Shown here: positions 1-5,231 of the stretch, one piece after another
How the letters are laid out: the number at the start of each line of letters is the position of its first letter
How positions within the stretch are numbered: the stretch's first letter is position 1
Origin: Bacillota bacterium
GTDB taxonomy: Bacteria > Bacillota > Negativicutes > Sporomusales > Sporomusaceae
Reading direction: 5' to 3'
NCBI GenBank assembly: GCA_023388195.1
Contig: JAEWGR010000020.1
Span: 1-7,158 of the forward strand
Length of the DNA: 7,158 nucleotides
The notes under the pieces: generated by a model
Seen by the model: only the letters and a program-made list of their open reading frames with translations
What the model was told of the DNA's origin: nothing
Database searches by the model: none
Made by a program: the position numbers and the translations under genes

Positions 1-540
1 ATTACAGCTATTCCGCTAGGGTTAGCCAGCGGCTATAATTCAAAAATTCGCGCCATTATTGATCCGCTGATTGAATTTTACCGGCCGCTGCCGCCGCTGG
101 CCTATTATACCCTGCTGGTGTTATGGATGGGAATAGAGAATTCATCGAAGATTGCGTTGTTATACCTGGCAGGATTCGCCCCTGTTTATATTGCCTGTGT
201 AGCGGGGGTGAGGAAAATCAGGAACGACTACATTGATGGCGCGTATACATTGGGGGCCAATAGCAGGCAAGTTTTCTTGCATGTGATTTTTCCGGCCTGT
301 CTGCCCGACATATTTGTCGGTTTACGGACCGCAATTGGTGTTGCGTATACAACGTTGGTTGCGGCCGAGATGGTTGCGGCTGTGACCGGTATTGGCTGGA
401 TGGTACTTGATGCCAGTAAGTTTCTCAGAAGCGATGTTATTTTTCTCGGCATTATCATTATGGGTATAACAGGCATTATGATTGACTGGGTAATAAGGGT
501 TGCTGAGAGTAGGATTGTACCATGGAGAGGAAAAGAATAA
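1..540 (+). CDS. tauC: Sulfonate/taurine-type ABC transporter permease, 3' part only (TauC/SsuC family)
   Basis: This is the C-terminal 179 residues of an inner-membrane permease of the TauC/SsuC family. It is open at the left window edge, so the start and roughly the first third are missing. The reading frame is open from base 1 to the TAA at 538-540. Near residues 26-51 it carries the family segment FYRPLPPLA followed by LWMGI and SSKI, which matches the usual RP-PP-A...W-GIG--SK pattern. The cytoplasmic EAA loop that docks the ATPase lies at about residues 78-102 (DGAYTLGA then IFPACLP). Hydrophobic segments follow, including a final helix near residues 145-168, and the protein ends in a short basic tail. 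Together with the binding protein and ATPase downstream it would form a sulfonate importer. Taurine, alkanesulfonate and related substrates cannot be separated from the permease alone. Confidence 0.87.
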   Translation: MTAIPLGLASGYNSKIRAIIDPLIEFYRPLPPLAYYTLLVLWMGIENSSKIALLYLAGFAPVYIACVAGVRKIRNDYIDGAYTLGANSRQVFLHVIFPACLPDIFVGLRTAIGVAYTTLVAAEMVAAVTGIGWMVLDASKFLRSDVIFLGIIIMGITGIMIDWVIRVAESRIVPWRGKE

Positions 541-561
541 GCAGATAAGGGAGAGGTTGTT

Positions 562-1611
562 ATGATGACAAAATGGAAAAGGTTTTTGGTGGCCGGCGGG
601 CTAATGCTGACTATGGCGCTGCAGTTGACCGGCTGCGGCCAGAGCAATCAGGCCGCAGCACCGGCGAAACCGGAAGTATCGAAGCCGGAAGTGGTCAATA
701 TTGGTTTTCAGGATATACCCAATGACGAAATCGTAGCCAAGGTCAAAGGTTTTTACGAGAGCGAGCTGGGGGTAAAGGTTAATTTCAAAAAGTTTGATTC
801 CGGCCGGGATGTCAATAATGCCTTTGCTTCAAACAGTATTGATATTGGGTTAATGGGGAGTACGCCTGCTGCTGTCGGCATCGCCAAAGGCCTCGGCTAT
901 GAAGTCTTCTGGATTCATGATGTTATCGGGGCAGCCGAATCGCTGGCAGCAAAGAACACGGCCAATATCAATGCACTCGAGGATCTGAAAGGTAAAAAAG
1001 TGGCGGTACCGTTTAGCTCCACAGCTCACTACAGCTTGTTGAATGCCCTGAAGGCAGAGGGTATCAATCCGGCAGAAGTAAAAATACTCGATATGCAGCC
1101 GCCTGATATTTTTGCGGCCTGGCAGCGTGGCGATATTGACGCCGCTTATGTATGGAATCCTGTTTTAGGCAAATTGCTGGCAGATGGCAAGGTGATCACC
1201 GACAGTGGAAAATTAGCCGCGAAAGGCATAATAACCGCTGATATTGGGGTTGTCAGCAAAGAGTTTGCCCGGAAATATCCGGACGTTGTCGCCAACTATA
1301 TAAAGGTTCAGCAAAAAGCCCATAACCTTTACAAAAATAATCCTGATGAGGCGGCCGAAGCACTGGCCAAAGGGCTGAATATTGATAAAGCCGAGGCGCT
1401 AAAACAAACCAAGGAATTAATCTGGCTGTCGGCCCGGGATCAGGTAACCGACAAATACTTTGGCGCAAGCACCAATAAAGGCAATCTGGCTAAAGTATTA
1501 AAAGCCACTGCTGATTTCCTGGTTGAACAAAAGGCAATTGAAACTGCCCCGACTTTGGAGGCTTTTGAGAAAGCAGTCAATCCCCAATATATTGAAAATA
1601 CGTTAAAGTAA
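562..1611 (+). CDS. tauA: Taurine/sulfonate ABC transporter substrate-binding lipoprotein (TauA-like)
   Basis: This is the extracytoplasmic binding protein that captures the sulfonate and delivers it to the permease. Residues 1-25 form a lipoprotein signal peptide: basic MTKWKR, a hydrophobic core, and the lipobox LTGC with the acylated cysteine at 25. An Ala/Pro/Lys-rich linker (26-43) follows. The mature domain is a two-lobed NMT1/SsuA-type fold with segments I recognise from E. coli TauA: KFDSG (77-81), GSTPAAV (99-105), VPFSSTAHYSLL (149-160), and QPP-I-AAWQRGDID-AYVW (179-198). These make TauA a better match than SsuA. The length of 349 residues is slightly above E. coli TauA, mainly because of the linker. 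The start is one of two adjacent ATGs (562 or 565) behind the purine-rich AAGGGAGAGG at 547-556, and either spacing is acceptable. The gene lies 21 bases after the permease and 21 before the ATPase. No TauD dioxygenase is visible, as expected for an anaerobe. Confidence 0.88.
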   Translation: MMTKWKRFLVAGGLMLTMALQLTGCGQSNQAAAPAKPEVSKPEVVNIGFQDIPNDEIVAKVKGFYESELGVKVNFKKFDSGRDVNNAFASNSIDIGLMGSTPAAVGIAKGLGYEVFWIHDVIGAAESLAAKNTANINALEDLKGKKVAVPFSSTAHYSLLNALKAEGINPAEVKILDMQPPDIFAAWQRGDIDAAYVWNPVLGKLLADGKVITDSGKLAAKGIITADIGVVSKEFARKYPDVVANYIKVQQKAHNLYKNNPDEAAEALAKGLNIDKAEALKQTKELIWLSARDQVTDKYFGASTNKGNLAKVLKATADFLVEQKAIETAPTLEAFEKAVNPQYIENTLK

Positions 1612-1632
1612 GTGTAAGCAGGAGGCGGCAGT

Positions 1633-2454
1633 ATGGTATTAAGTGAGCCAGGGTGGGCTGAGGAACAGGCTGATACGGTAGTGTCCCTGAAGAATGTTTC
1701 ATTGACTTATCAGGCGGGCTCAGGCATAAATGCACTGGCCGACATTGATCTGAACCTGCATGAAGGCGAGTTTACCTGCCTGCTGGGACCTTCGGGCTGT
1801 GGAAAAAGCACTTTGTTAAAAATCGTTGCCGGTTTTATCAGCCCGTCGACCGGCCAGGCTGTTATGGATGGAGCAGCAATACAAGGAGCCGACTGGCACC
1901 GGGGGGTTGTCTTTCAGCAGCCGCCCCTGTATCCCTGGCTGAACGCCCGGGAGAATGTCCGGTTTGGGCTAAGAATGCGCAACATCCCTGAAAGCGAGAG
2001 CCAGCAGCTTACGGAAGAATATCTGCGGAAAGTGGGTTTGCAGGAGTTTGGCAACCATAAACCATATGAATTATCTGGCGGAATGAAACAACGGGTAGCC
2101 ATTGCCAGGTCGTTGGTTAATAAACCCCGCGTACTCTTAATGGACGAACCTTTCGGCGCCCTGGACGCCCTGACCCGCGAGCAGATGCAAAGCCTGCTGC
2201 GTAACATATGGTGGGAATCGAAATGCACGATTTTATTTATTACCCATGATGTGGATGAGGCGCTGGCCCTGGGAACCCGGGTGCTGGTCATGTCCAAGCG
2301 GCCGGGACGAATTGTAAAAGAATTTAATACCGCTTTTACTTATGCCATCTCCGGGGAGAATTCGAACAGGATACGTTATACAGCGCAATTTTTGCAAGCG
2401 CGCGAAGAAATTCTGGAGTTGATTAACAGGCAGGAATTTAGTTACATTATATAA
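1633..2454 (+). CDS. tauB: Taurine/sulfonate ABC transporter ATP-binding protein (TauB-like)
   Basis: This is the cytoplasmic ATPase that powers the importer encoded just upstream. All nucleotide-binding motifs are intact: Walker A GPSGCGKST (52-60), Q-loop glutamine at 95 in VVFQQ, ABC signature LSGGMKQR (147-154), Walker B VLLMDEP (167-173) followed directly by the D-loop FGALD, and the switch histidine in ITHD at 205. The stretch FGALDALTREQMQ and the later PGRI are characteristic of the nitrate/sulfonate/taurine ATPase subfamily. At 273 residues it is slightly longer than E. coli TauB because of an N-terminal extension of about 15 residues. The ATG at 1633 is supported by a perfect AGGAGG at 1620-1625 with a 7-base spacer. 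It is the last gene of the operon and is followed by a hairpin about 70 bases downstream. Confidence 0.88.
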   Translation: MVLSEPGWAEEQADTVVSLKNVSLTYQAGSGINALADIDLNLHEGEFTCLLGPSGCGKSTLLKIVAGFISPSTGQAVMDGAAIQGADWHRGVVFQQPPLYPWLNARENVRFGLRMRNIPESESQQLTEEYLRKVGLQEFGNHKPYELSGGMKQRVAIARSLVNKPRVLLMDEPFGALDALTREQMQSLLRNIWWESKCTILFITHDVDEALALGTRVLVMSKRPGRIVKEFNTAFTYAISGENSNRIRYTAQFLQAREEILELINRQEFSYII

Positions 2455-2522
2455 CCCAGGTATAAGCTATAAGTTAACGTAACTCAATTGTCAGTCAGTG
2501 TTTATGGAAGCAGCGTGAAATT

Positions 2523-2560
2523 GCCGGCGAGTACAACAAGGCTCGCCGGCATTGATTTTG
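2523..2560 (+). terminator. Probable terminator hairpin after the tau operon
   Basis: A perfect 9-bp GC-rich stem, GCCGGCGAG (2523-2531) with CTCGCCGGC (2542-2550), encloses a 10-base loop. It is followed by ATTGATTTTG, which is only weakly T-rich. Its place about 70 bases after the last tau stop codon and the stability of the stem favour a transcription stop. The poor T tract makes it imperfect, and it may act mainly as a 3'-end stabilising hairpin. A second, bulged stem (about 2574-2627) with a run of seven T at 2638-2644 could serve as a backup. Confidence 0.5.
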
Positions 2561-2880
2561 GAGAAAAAACAAAAGCCATTCCTTTTATTTCGTCATTTTT
2601 CGTTTTGCATGAAGCAAATAAGGGGCTCCGGTGTCTCTTTTTTTATGCATATTTATTCATGATGTGAATTGGGGAACCTGCCTGCTTTATCTTGGCTTTT
2701 TAACTTTCCTTGTCCATCTGAAGATCAATACTTCACATATCAGCCGCAAATGGCGATAATTGCCGGTTTTGAAAAGTCGAGGTAACAGTTAGCAGGCTGG
2801 TTAATTCTGCATGGTTCCTGCATAGGGTAACTTTCCTTTTGACTCCAGATACATCATTGAAAGTGTTTTATGGAAAATGT
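2561..2880. other. Gene-free intergenic stretch between the tau operon and the riboswitch promoter
   Basis: No credible coding region is seen on either strand. Open frames are only a dozen or so codons long and lack ribosome binding sites. The stretch is AT-rich. It holds a bulged inverted repeat (AGCC..CCTT..ATTT at 2574-2590 with AAATAAGGGGCT at 2616-2627) and then seven T at 2638-2644, a possible weak terminator for the + strand. Short dyads such as TGAAG-7-CTTCA near 2720-2735 look like chance. The long distance from the upstream operon is consistent with the next transcription unit being independent. Confidence 0.5.
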
Positions 2881-2884
2881 TGGA

Positions 2885-2914
2885 TTGACAATCATTGTGA
2901 CGTATTTATATAAT
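2885..2914 (+). promoter_or_regulatory. Consensus sigma-A/sigma-70 promoter of the riboswitch-nik transcript
   Basis: A perfect -35 box TTGACA (2885-2890) and a perfect -10 box TATAAT (2909-2914) are separated by 18 bases. Transcription would start near 2921, about 50 bases before the cobalamin aptamer, giving a leader of about 520 nt before nikB. The match is as strong as such motifs get, and its position just upstream of the riboswitch makes it the obvious operon promoter. Confidence 0.8.
2886..2900. promoter_or_regulatory. Possible Fur-family operator overlapping the -35 box
   Basis: TGACAAT-C-ATTGTGA is a 7-1-7 inverted repeat with one mismatched pair. From the consensus as I recall it, it agrees with the Bacillus-type Fur box TGATAAT-N-ATTATCA at 11 of the 14 fixed positions. 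It covers most of the -35 element, where a repressor would block RNA polymerase. Zur, PerR and Fur boxes share this geometry, so the regulator cannot be named. AT-rich dyads arise by chance, so this is a suggestion only. Confidence 0.27.
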
Positions 2915-2971
2915 AGAAAAAGTAATCTTTTTAGCAAAAATATGATTATTAAAACAATTTTATACAGAACG

Positions 2972-3141
2972 TTATAAGTGTCGACAGTTTATACTGCCGA
3001 ACGTTGAGAGGAAAACAGGTGAGAATCCTGTGCTGTCCCGCAGCTGTAAATAGGGAGCCTGCTTCGAAGATCGTCACTGGAGGAAACTCCGGGAAGACGG
3101 AAGCCGGGTTATGATCTATGAGCCAGAAAGCCTGCTTATAA
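2972..3141 (+). promoter_or_regulatory. Cobalamin (B12) riboswitch aptamer
   Basis: This RNA element binds a cobalamin and controls the nik-type operon downstream. The closing P1 helix is TTATAAG (2972-2978) with CTTATAA (3135-3141), a perfect 7-bp pairing. Inside it the conserved core appears in order: ACAGGTGAGAATCCTGT (3015-3031), then CTGTCCCGCAGCTGTAA (3033-3049), TCACTGG (3074-3080), a GGAG-GAAA-CTCC tetraloop hairpin (3079-3090), GGGAAGACGG (3091-3100), and the B12 box GAGCCAGAAAGCCTGCT (3120-3136). Size, order and spacing fit the family. A strong intrinsic terminator 118 bases downstream indicates control by transcription termination, with expression off when cobalamin is abundant. 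Which corrinoid is bound (adenosyl-, methyl- or hydroxo-) cannot be read reliably here. Confidence 0.95.
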
Positions 3142-3258
3142 TAAGATTCATTGTTGACTTACGCGTGATAAGGAAATGGATGTGGGCGTGTGTGCCAATC
3201 TGAGCTGTTGCCTGATTGTATGCATATGACCGCAGTGCTGCTGCATGCGCAGTTCACG

Positions 3259-3312
3259 AATCCGGATAAATCCTTTTCTTCTCGTCAAGAAAAGGATTTA
3301 TCCGGATTTTTT
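3259..3312 (+). terminator. Riboswitch-controlled intrinsic terminator
   Basis: A perfect 22-bp stem (left arm 3259-3280, right arm 3287-3308) with a 6-base loop CTCGTC runs into six T (3307-3312). It sits between the B12 aptamer and nikB, with no gene between, so it is best read as the OFF structure of the riboswitch. It is directional: there is no T-run on the opposite side. Twelve upstream bases (3170-3181) can pair with 3270-3280 in its left arm, leaving one bulged base, and are a candidate antiterminator. Confidence 0.9.
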
Positions 3313-3427
3313 AGTCTACCAGAAATTACAGTGGTCATAAGAGCGCCTATACCCTAGAGGGCAAAGGCGGCTGCTGCCGTCGTCCGCAAGGACTTGGACC
3401 AAGCTGAGTCCTTACTTAATTTTACAG
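3313..3427 (+). other. Second leader segment with alternative hairpins, upstream of nikB
   Basis: This part of the leader lies after the terminator and before the nikB ribosome binding site, and it is not explained by the riboswitch. It can form CCC-TAGA-GGG (3352-3361), a 6-bp hairpin with loop TGCT (3366-3381, one G-U pair), and GTCC-GCAA-GGAC with a GNRA tetraloop (3382-3393). Alternatively, AAGGACT (3388-3394) pairs perfectly with AGTCCTT (3407-3413), which destroys the GNRA hairpin. A 5-bp pairing TGGTC (3332-3336) with GACCA (3397-3401) could close the group. I do not recognise a known family. The pairings are visible in the sequence, but a regulatory function is inference. Confidence 0.3.
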
Positions 3428-3434
3428 AGAGGAG
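3428..3434 (+). promoter_or_regulatory. Ribosome binding site fixing the TTG start of nikB
   Basis: AGAGGAG lies 8 bases before the TTG at 3443. There is no in-frame ATG or GTG near it, and GTG at 3438 runs straight into a stop codon. This supports TTG as the true start. Part of the site (3429-3433) could pair weakly with TCCTT at 3409-3413. Confidence 0.75.
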
Positions 3435-3442
3435 CGGGTGGT

Positions 3443-4384
3443 TTGACAAGAAAAGAGCTTTTGCAGCGTTTGGCGCAGATGCTTATTACCCTTCTCGGTG
3501 TGAGTCTGCTGACTTTTTCACTGATGTTTCTGTCGCCGGGGGATCCGGTGGAGATGCTGCTGGAGGTAGGCGATACTATTGTTTCAGAGGAAACGATTGC
3601 CGAAACGCGAGCCCAGCTGGGGCTGGATCAGCCGTTTCATGTGCAATATCTTCGCTGGCTGGGCGGTCTGTTGCAGGGGGATATGGGCATGTCATATTCG
3701 GCAAAGATGCCGGTTGCCGACCGCCTTTGGCAGTGTCTGCCGGGCACTGTGGTGCTTGCTGCCGCGTCGATTGTAATGATGCTGCTGATCTCGGTGCCAG
3801 GCGGGATACTGGCGGCGGTGTATCGAAACCGGGCTGTTGATTATCTCATTCGCGGCATTTCGTTTTTAGGTGTATCCATGCCGAGCTTTTGGGTAGGCCT
3901 TATTCTGTTGTACATTTTCGGTCTGAAGCTGGGTTGGTTTCCGATCGCGGGCGGTGTAGTGGCGTTTGACCGAATGGTGCTGCCGGCGCTGACACTGGCT
4001 ATCGCAATGTCAGCTAAATATACGCGGCAGGTGCGTACAGCCATTCTGGAGGAACTGGGCCAGGATTATATCATTGGGGCCCGGATGCGGGGCTTGCCCA
4101 TGCGGAAGATTCTCTGGCGGCATGTACTGCCGAATGCGTGTCTGCCGCTTGTCACGCTGCTGGGGCTGTCGATCGGCTGGCTGCTGGGCGGCGCGGCCGT
4201 CATTGAGATGGTTTTTTCCTGGCCGGGCCTTGGCAAAATGGCTGTGCAGGCCATTGCGATGCGTGATTATCCGCTTGTGCAGGGGGTTGTCCTCTGGATT
4301 GCCGTTTTATATATGGCAATTAATCTGTTAGTCGATATTTCCTATACTTACCTTGATCCGCGGCTGAAGAAAGGAGGAAGCTGA
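3443..4384 (+). CDS. nikB: Nickel/peptide-type ABC transporter permease 1 (NikB/DppB family), probable cobalt importer
   Basis: This is the first of the two inner-membrane permease subunits of a Nik/Dpp/Opp-type importer. At 313 residues it is almost the length of E. coli NikB. A first membrane helix (about 10-30) leads into the family motif FLSPGDP (29-35). An extracytoplasmic region with LGLDQP (58-63) and GDMGMS (78-83) follows. The remaining helices fill residues 95-290, with the ATPase-docking EAA loop at about 213-231 (ARMRGL, then WRHVLPN). The end DPRLKK is typical of the family. Translation starts at TTG behind AGAGGAG. It is the first gene after the B12 riboswitch leader and stops immediately before nikC. 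The family transports nickel, cobalt, metal-chelate complexes, peptides or heme. The riboswitch is the main reason to favour cobalt. Confidence 0.87.
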   Translation: MTRKELLQRLAQMLITLLGVSLLTFSLMFLSPGDPVEMLLEVGDTIVSEETIAETRAQLGLDQPFHVQYLRWLGGLLQGDMGMSYSAKMPVADRLWQCLPGTVVLAAASIVMMLLISVPGGILAAVYRNRAVDYLIRGISFLGVSMPSFWVGLILLYIFGLKLGWFPIAGGVVAFDRMVLPALTLAIAMSAKYTRQVRTAILEELGQDYIIGARMRGLPMRKILWRHVLPNACLPLVTLLGLSIGWLLGGAAVIEMVFSWPGLGKMAVQAIAMRDYPLVQGVVLWIAVLYMAINLLVDISYTYLDPRLKKGGS

Positions 4385-5206
4385 GTGGCGTTTTGGACAA
4401 AGGACAAGTTTTCGTTTGCTCTGTACACGGTTTGTGTGCTTTTGGTTGTCGGCTTTGCCCTCTTTGCCCCCTGGCTGGCTCCTTATGATCCGTATGATGC
4501 AGTAATGCGGCAGTCGCTGCAGGCACCGTCGGCGGAGCACGTATTCGGTACGGACAAGCTGGGGCGGGACTGTTTTTCCCGTATTCTGTACGGGACGCGC
4601 ACCTCGTTAATCATGACGATGACGGTGGTTGCTATTATTACGGTGGCAGGAACTTTTATCGGCGTAGTGGCCGCCTATTTGGGCGGTAAAGTCGATACTG
4701 TGCTTATGCGTATTGTCGACATGATGCTGGCTTTTCCGGGGATTGTGCTGGCGATTGCCATTGCCGGCATGCTGGGCGGCAATATTGTAAATGCGATTTT
4801 AGCGCTGGCGGCGGTGAACTGGACTAAGTACGCGCGGTTGGGGCGCAGCCTTACGCTGAAGCTGCGCGAGCGTGATTTTATTGCCGCAGCTGTAACCAGT
4901 GGGACAAAACCGCTGCATATCTTATGGCGCCATATTCTGCCCAATATCCTGCCAACCATTGTTATAACGGCCGCCATGGATATCGGTGTAATGATCATGG
5001 AATTGGCAGGCTTGTCATTTTTAGGCTTTGGCGCACAGCCGCCAACACCGGAATGGGGGCTTATGCTCAATGAAGGCAGACAGCATATTCAGACAGCCCC
5101 CTGGTTGATGCTGTATCCGGGAGCGGCCATTCTGGTTGTTGTAGCGATCTTCAACCTATGGGGAGACAGCCTGCGCGATATTATGGATCCACAGCGGGCT
5201 AACTAA
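4385..5206 (+). CDS. nikC: Nickel/peptide-type ABC transporter permease 2 (NikC/DppC family)
   Basis: This is the second permease subunit, expected to form a heterodimer with the product of the preceding gene. It is 273 residues long, close to E. coli NikC. Visible features are an N-terminal helix (about 12-28) followed by APWLAPYDP (28-36), the family hallmark HVFGTDKLGRD (52-62), hydrophobic segments through the middle, an EAA loop near 160-182 containing WRHILPN, and the diagnostic GLSFLGFGAQPPTPEWG (209-225). It starts with GTG directly after the nikB stop TGA with no gap. Its ribosome binding site AGGAGG (4372-4377) lies inside the end of nikB, seven bases before the GTG, which suggests translational coupling and balanced subunit synthesis. 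Confidence 0.88.
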   Translation: MAFWTKDKFSFALYTVCVLLVVGFALFAPWLAPYDPYDAVMRQSLQAPSAEHVFGTDKLGRDCFSRILYGTRTSLIMTMTVVAIITVAGTFIGVVAAYLGGKVDTVLMRIVDMMLAFPGIVLAIAIAGMLGGNIVNAILALAAVNWTKYARLGRSLTLKLRERDFIAAAVTSGTKPLHILWRHILPNILPTIVITAAMDIGVMIMELAGLSFLGFGAQPPTPEWGLMLNEGRQHIQTAPWLMLYPGAAILVVVAIFNLWGDSLRDIMDPQRAN

Positions 5207-5217
5207 ATAGATATAGT

Positions 5218-5222
5218 AGGAG
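5218..5222 (+). promoter_or_regulatory. Ribosome binding site favouring the second ATG of nikA
   Basis: AGGAG abuts the ATG at 5223 with no spacer but stands 9 bases before the ATG at 5232. The latter also gives a cleaner lipoprotein signal peptide beginning MKRLGK. Confidence 0.7.
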
Positions 5223-5231
5223 ATGAGTTTC

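Noticed and set aside
2461..2490. Tandem TATAAG copies and the AGTTA-3-TAACT dyad after tauB
   Set aside because: These are short, AT-rich and unconnected to any promoter or terminator. They are consistent with chance.
3154..3186. Second promoter (TTGACT at 3154) between aptamer and terminator
   Set aside because: No acceptable -10 box occurs at 16-18 bases spacing, and transcription from here would be stopped by the following terminator.
3344..3356. Internal promoter after the terminator, with TATACC as the -10 box
   Set aside because: The possible -35 (TTACAG, 16 bases upstream) matches the consensus poorly, so a riboswitch-independent promoter is not supported.
3313..3442. NiCo (czcD-type) metal riboswitch
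   Set aside because: The position in front of a metal importer is tempting and a multi-hairpin junction can be drawn, but I do not see the repeated GGGCAG-type conserved core I associate with that class. Known NiCo switches also usually control exporters. It is kept only as an unassigned folded leader.
3394..3840. 148-residue open frame on the + strand overlapping the start of nikB
   Set aside because: It is a shadow in another frame of nikB: low-complexity Gly/Ala/Cys-rich translation, no ribosome binding site and no recognisable domain. The nikB frame matches a known family throughout.
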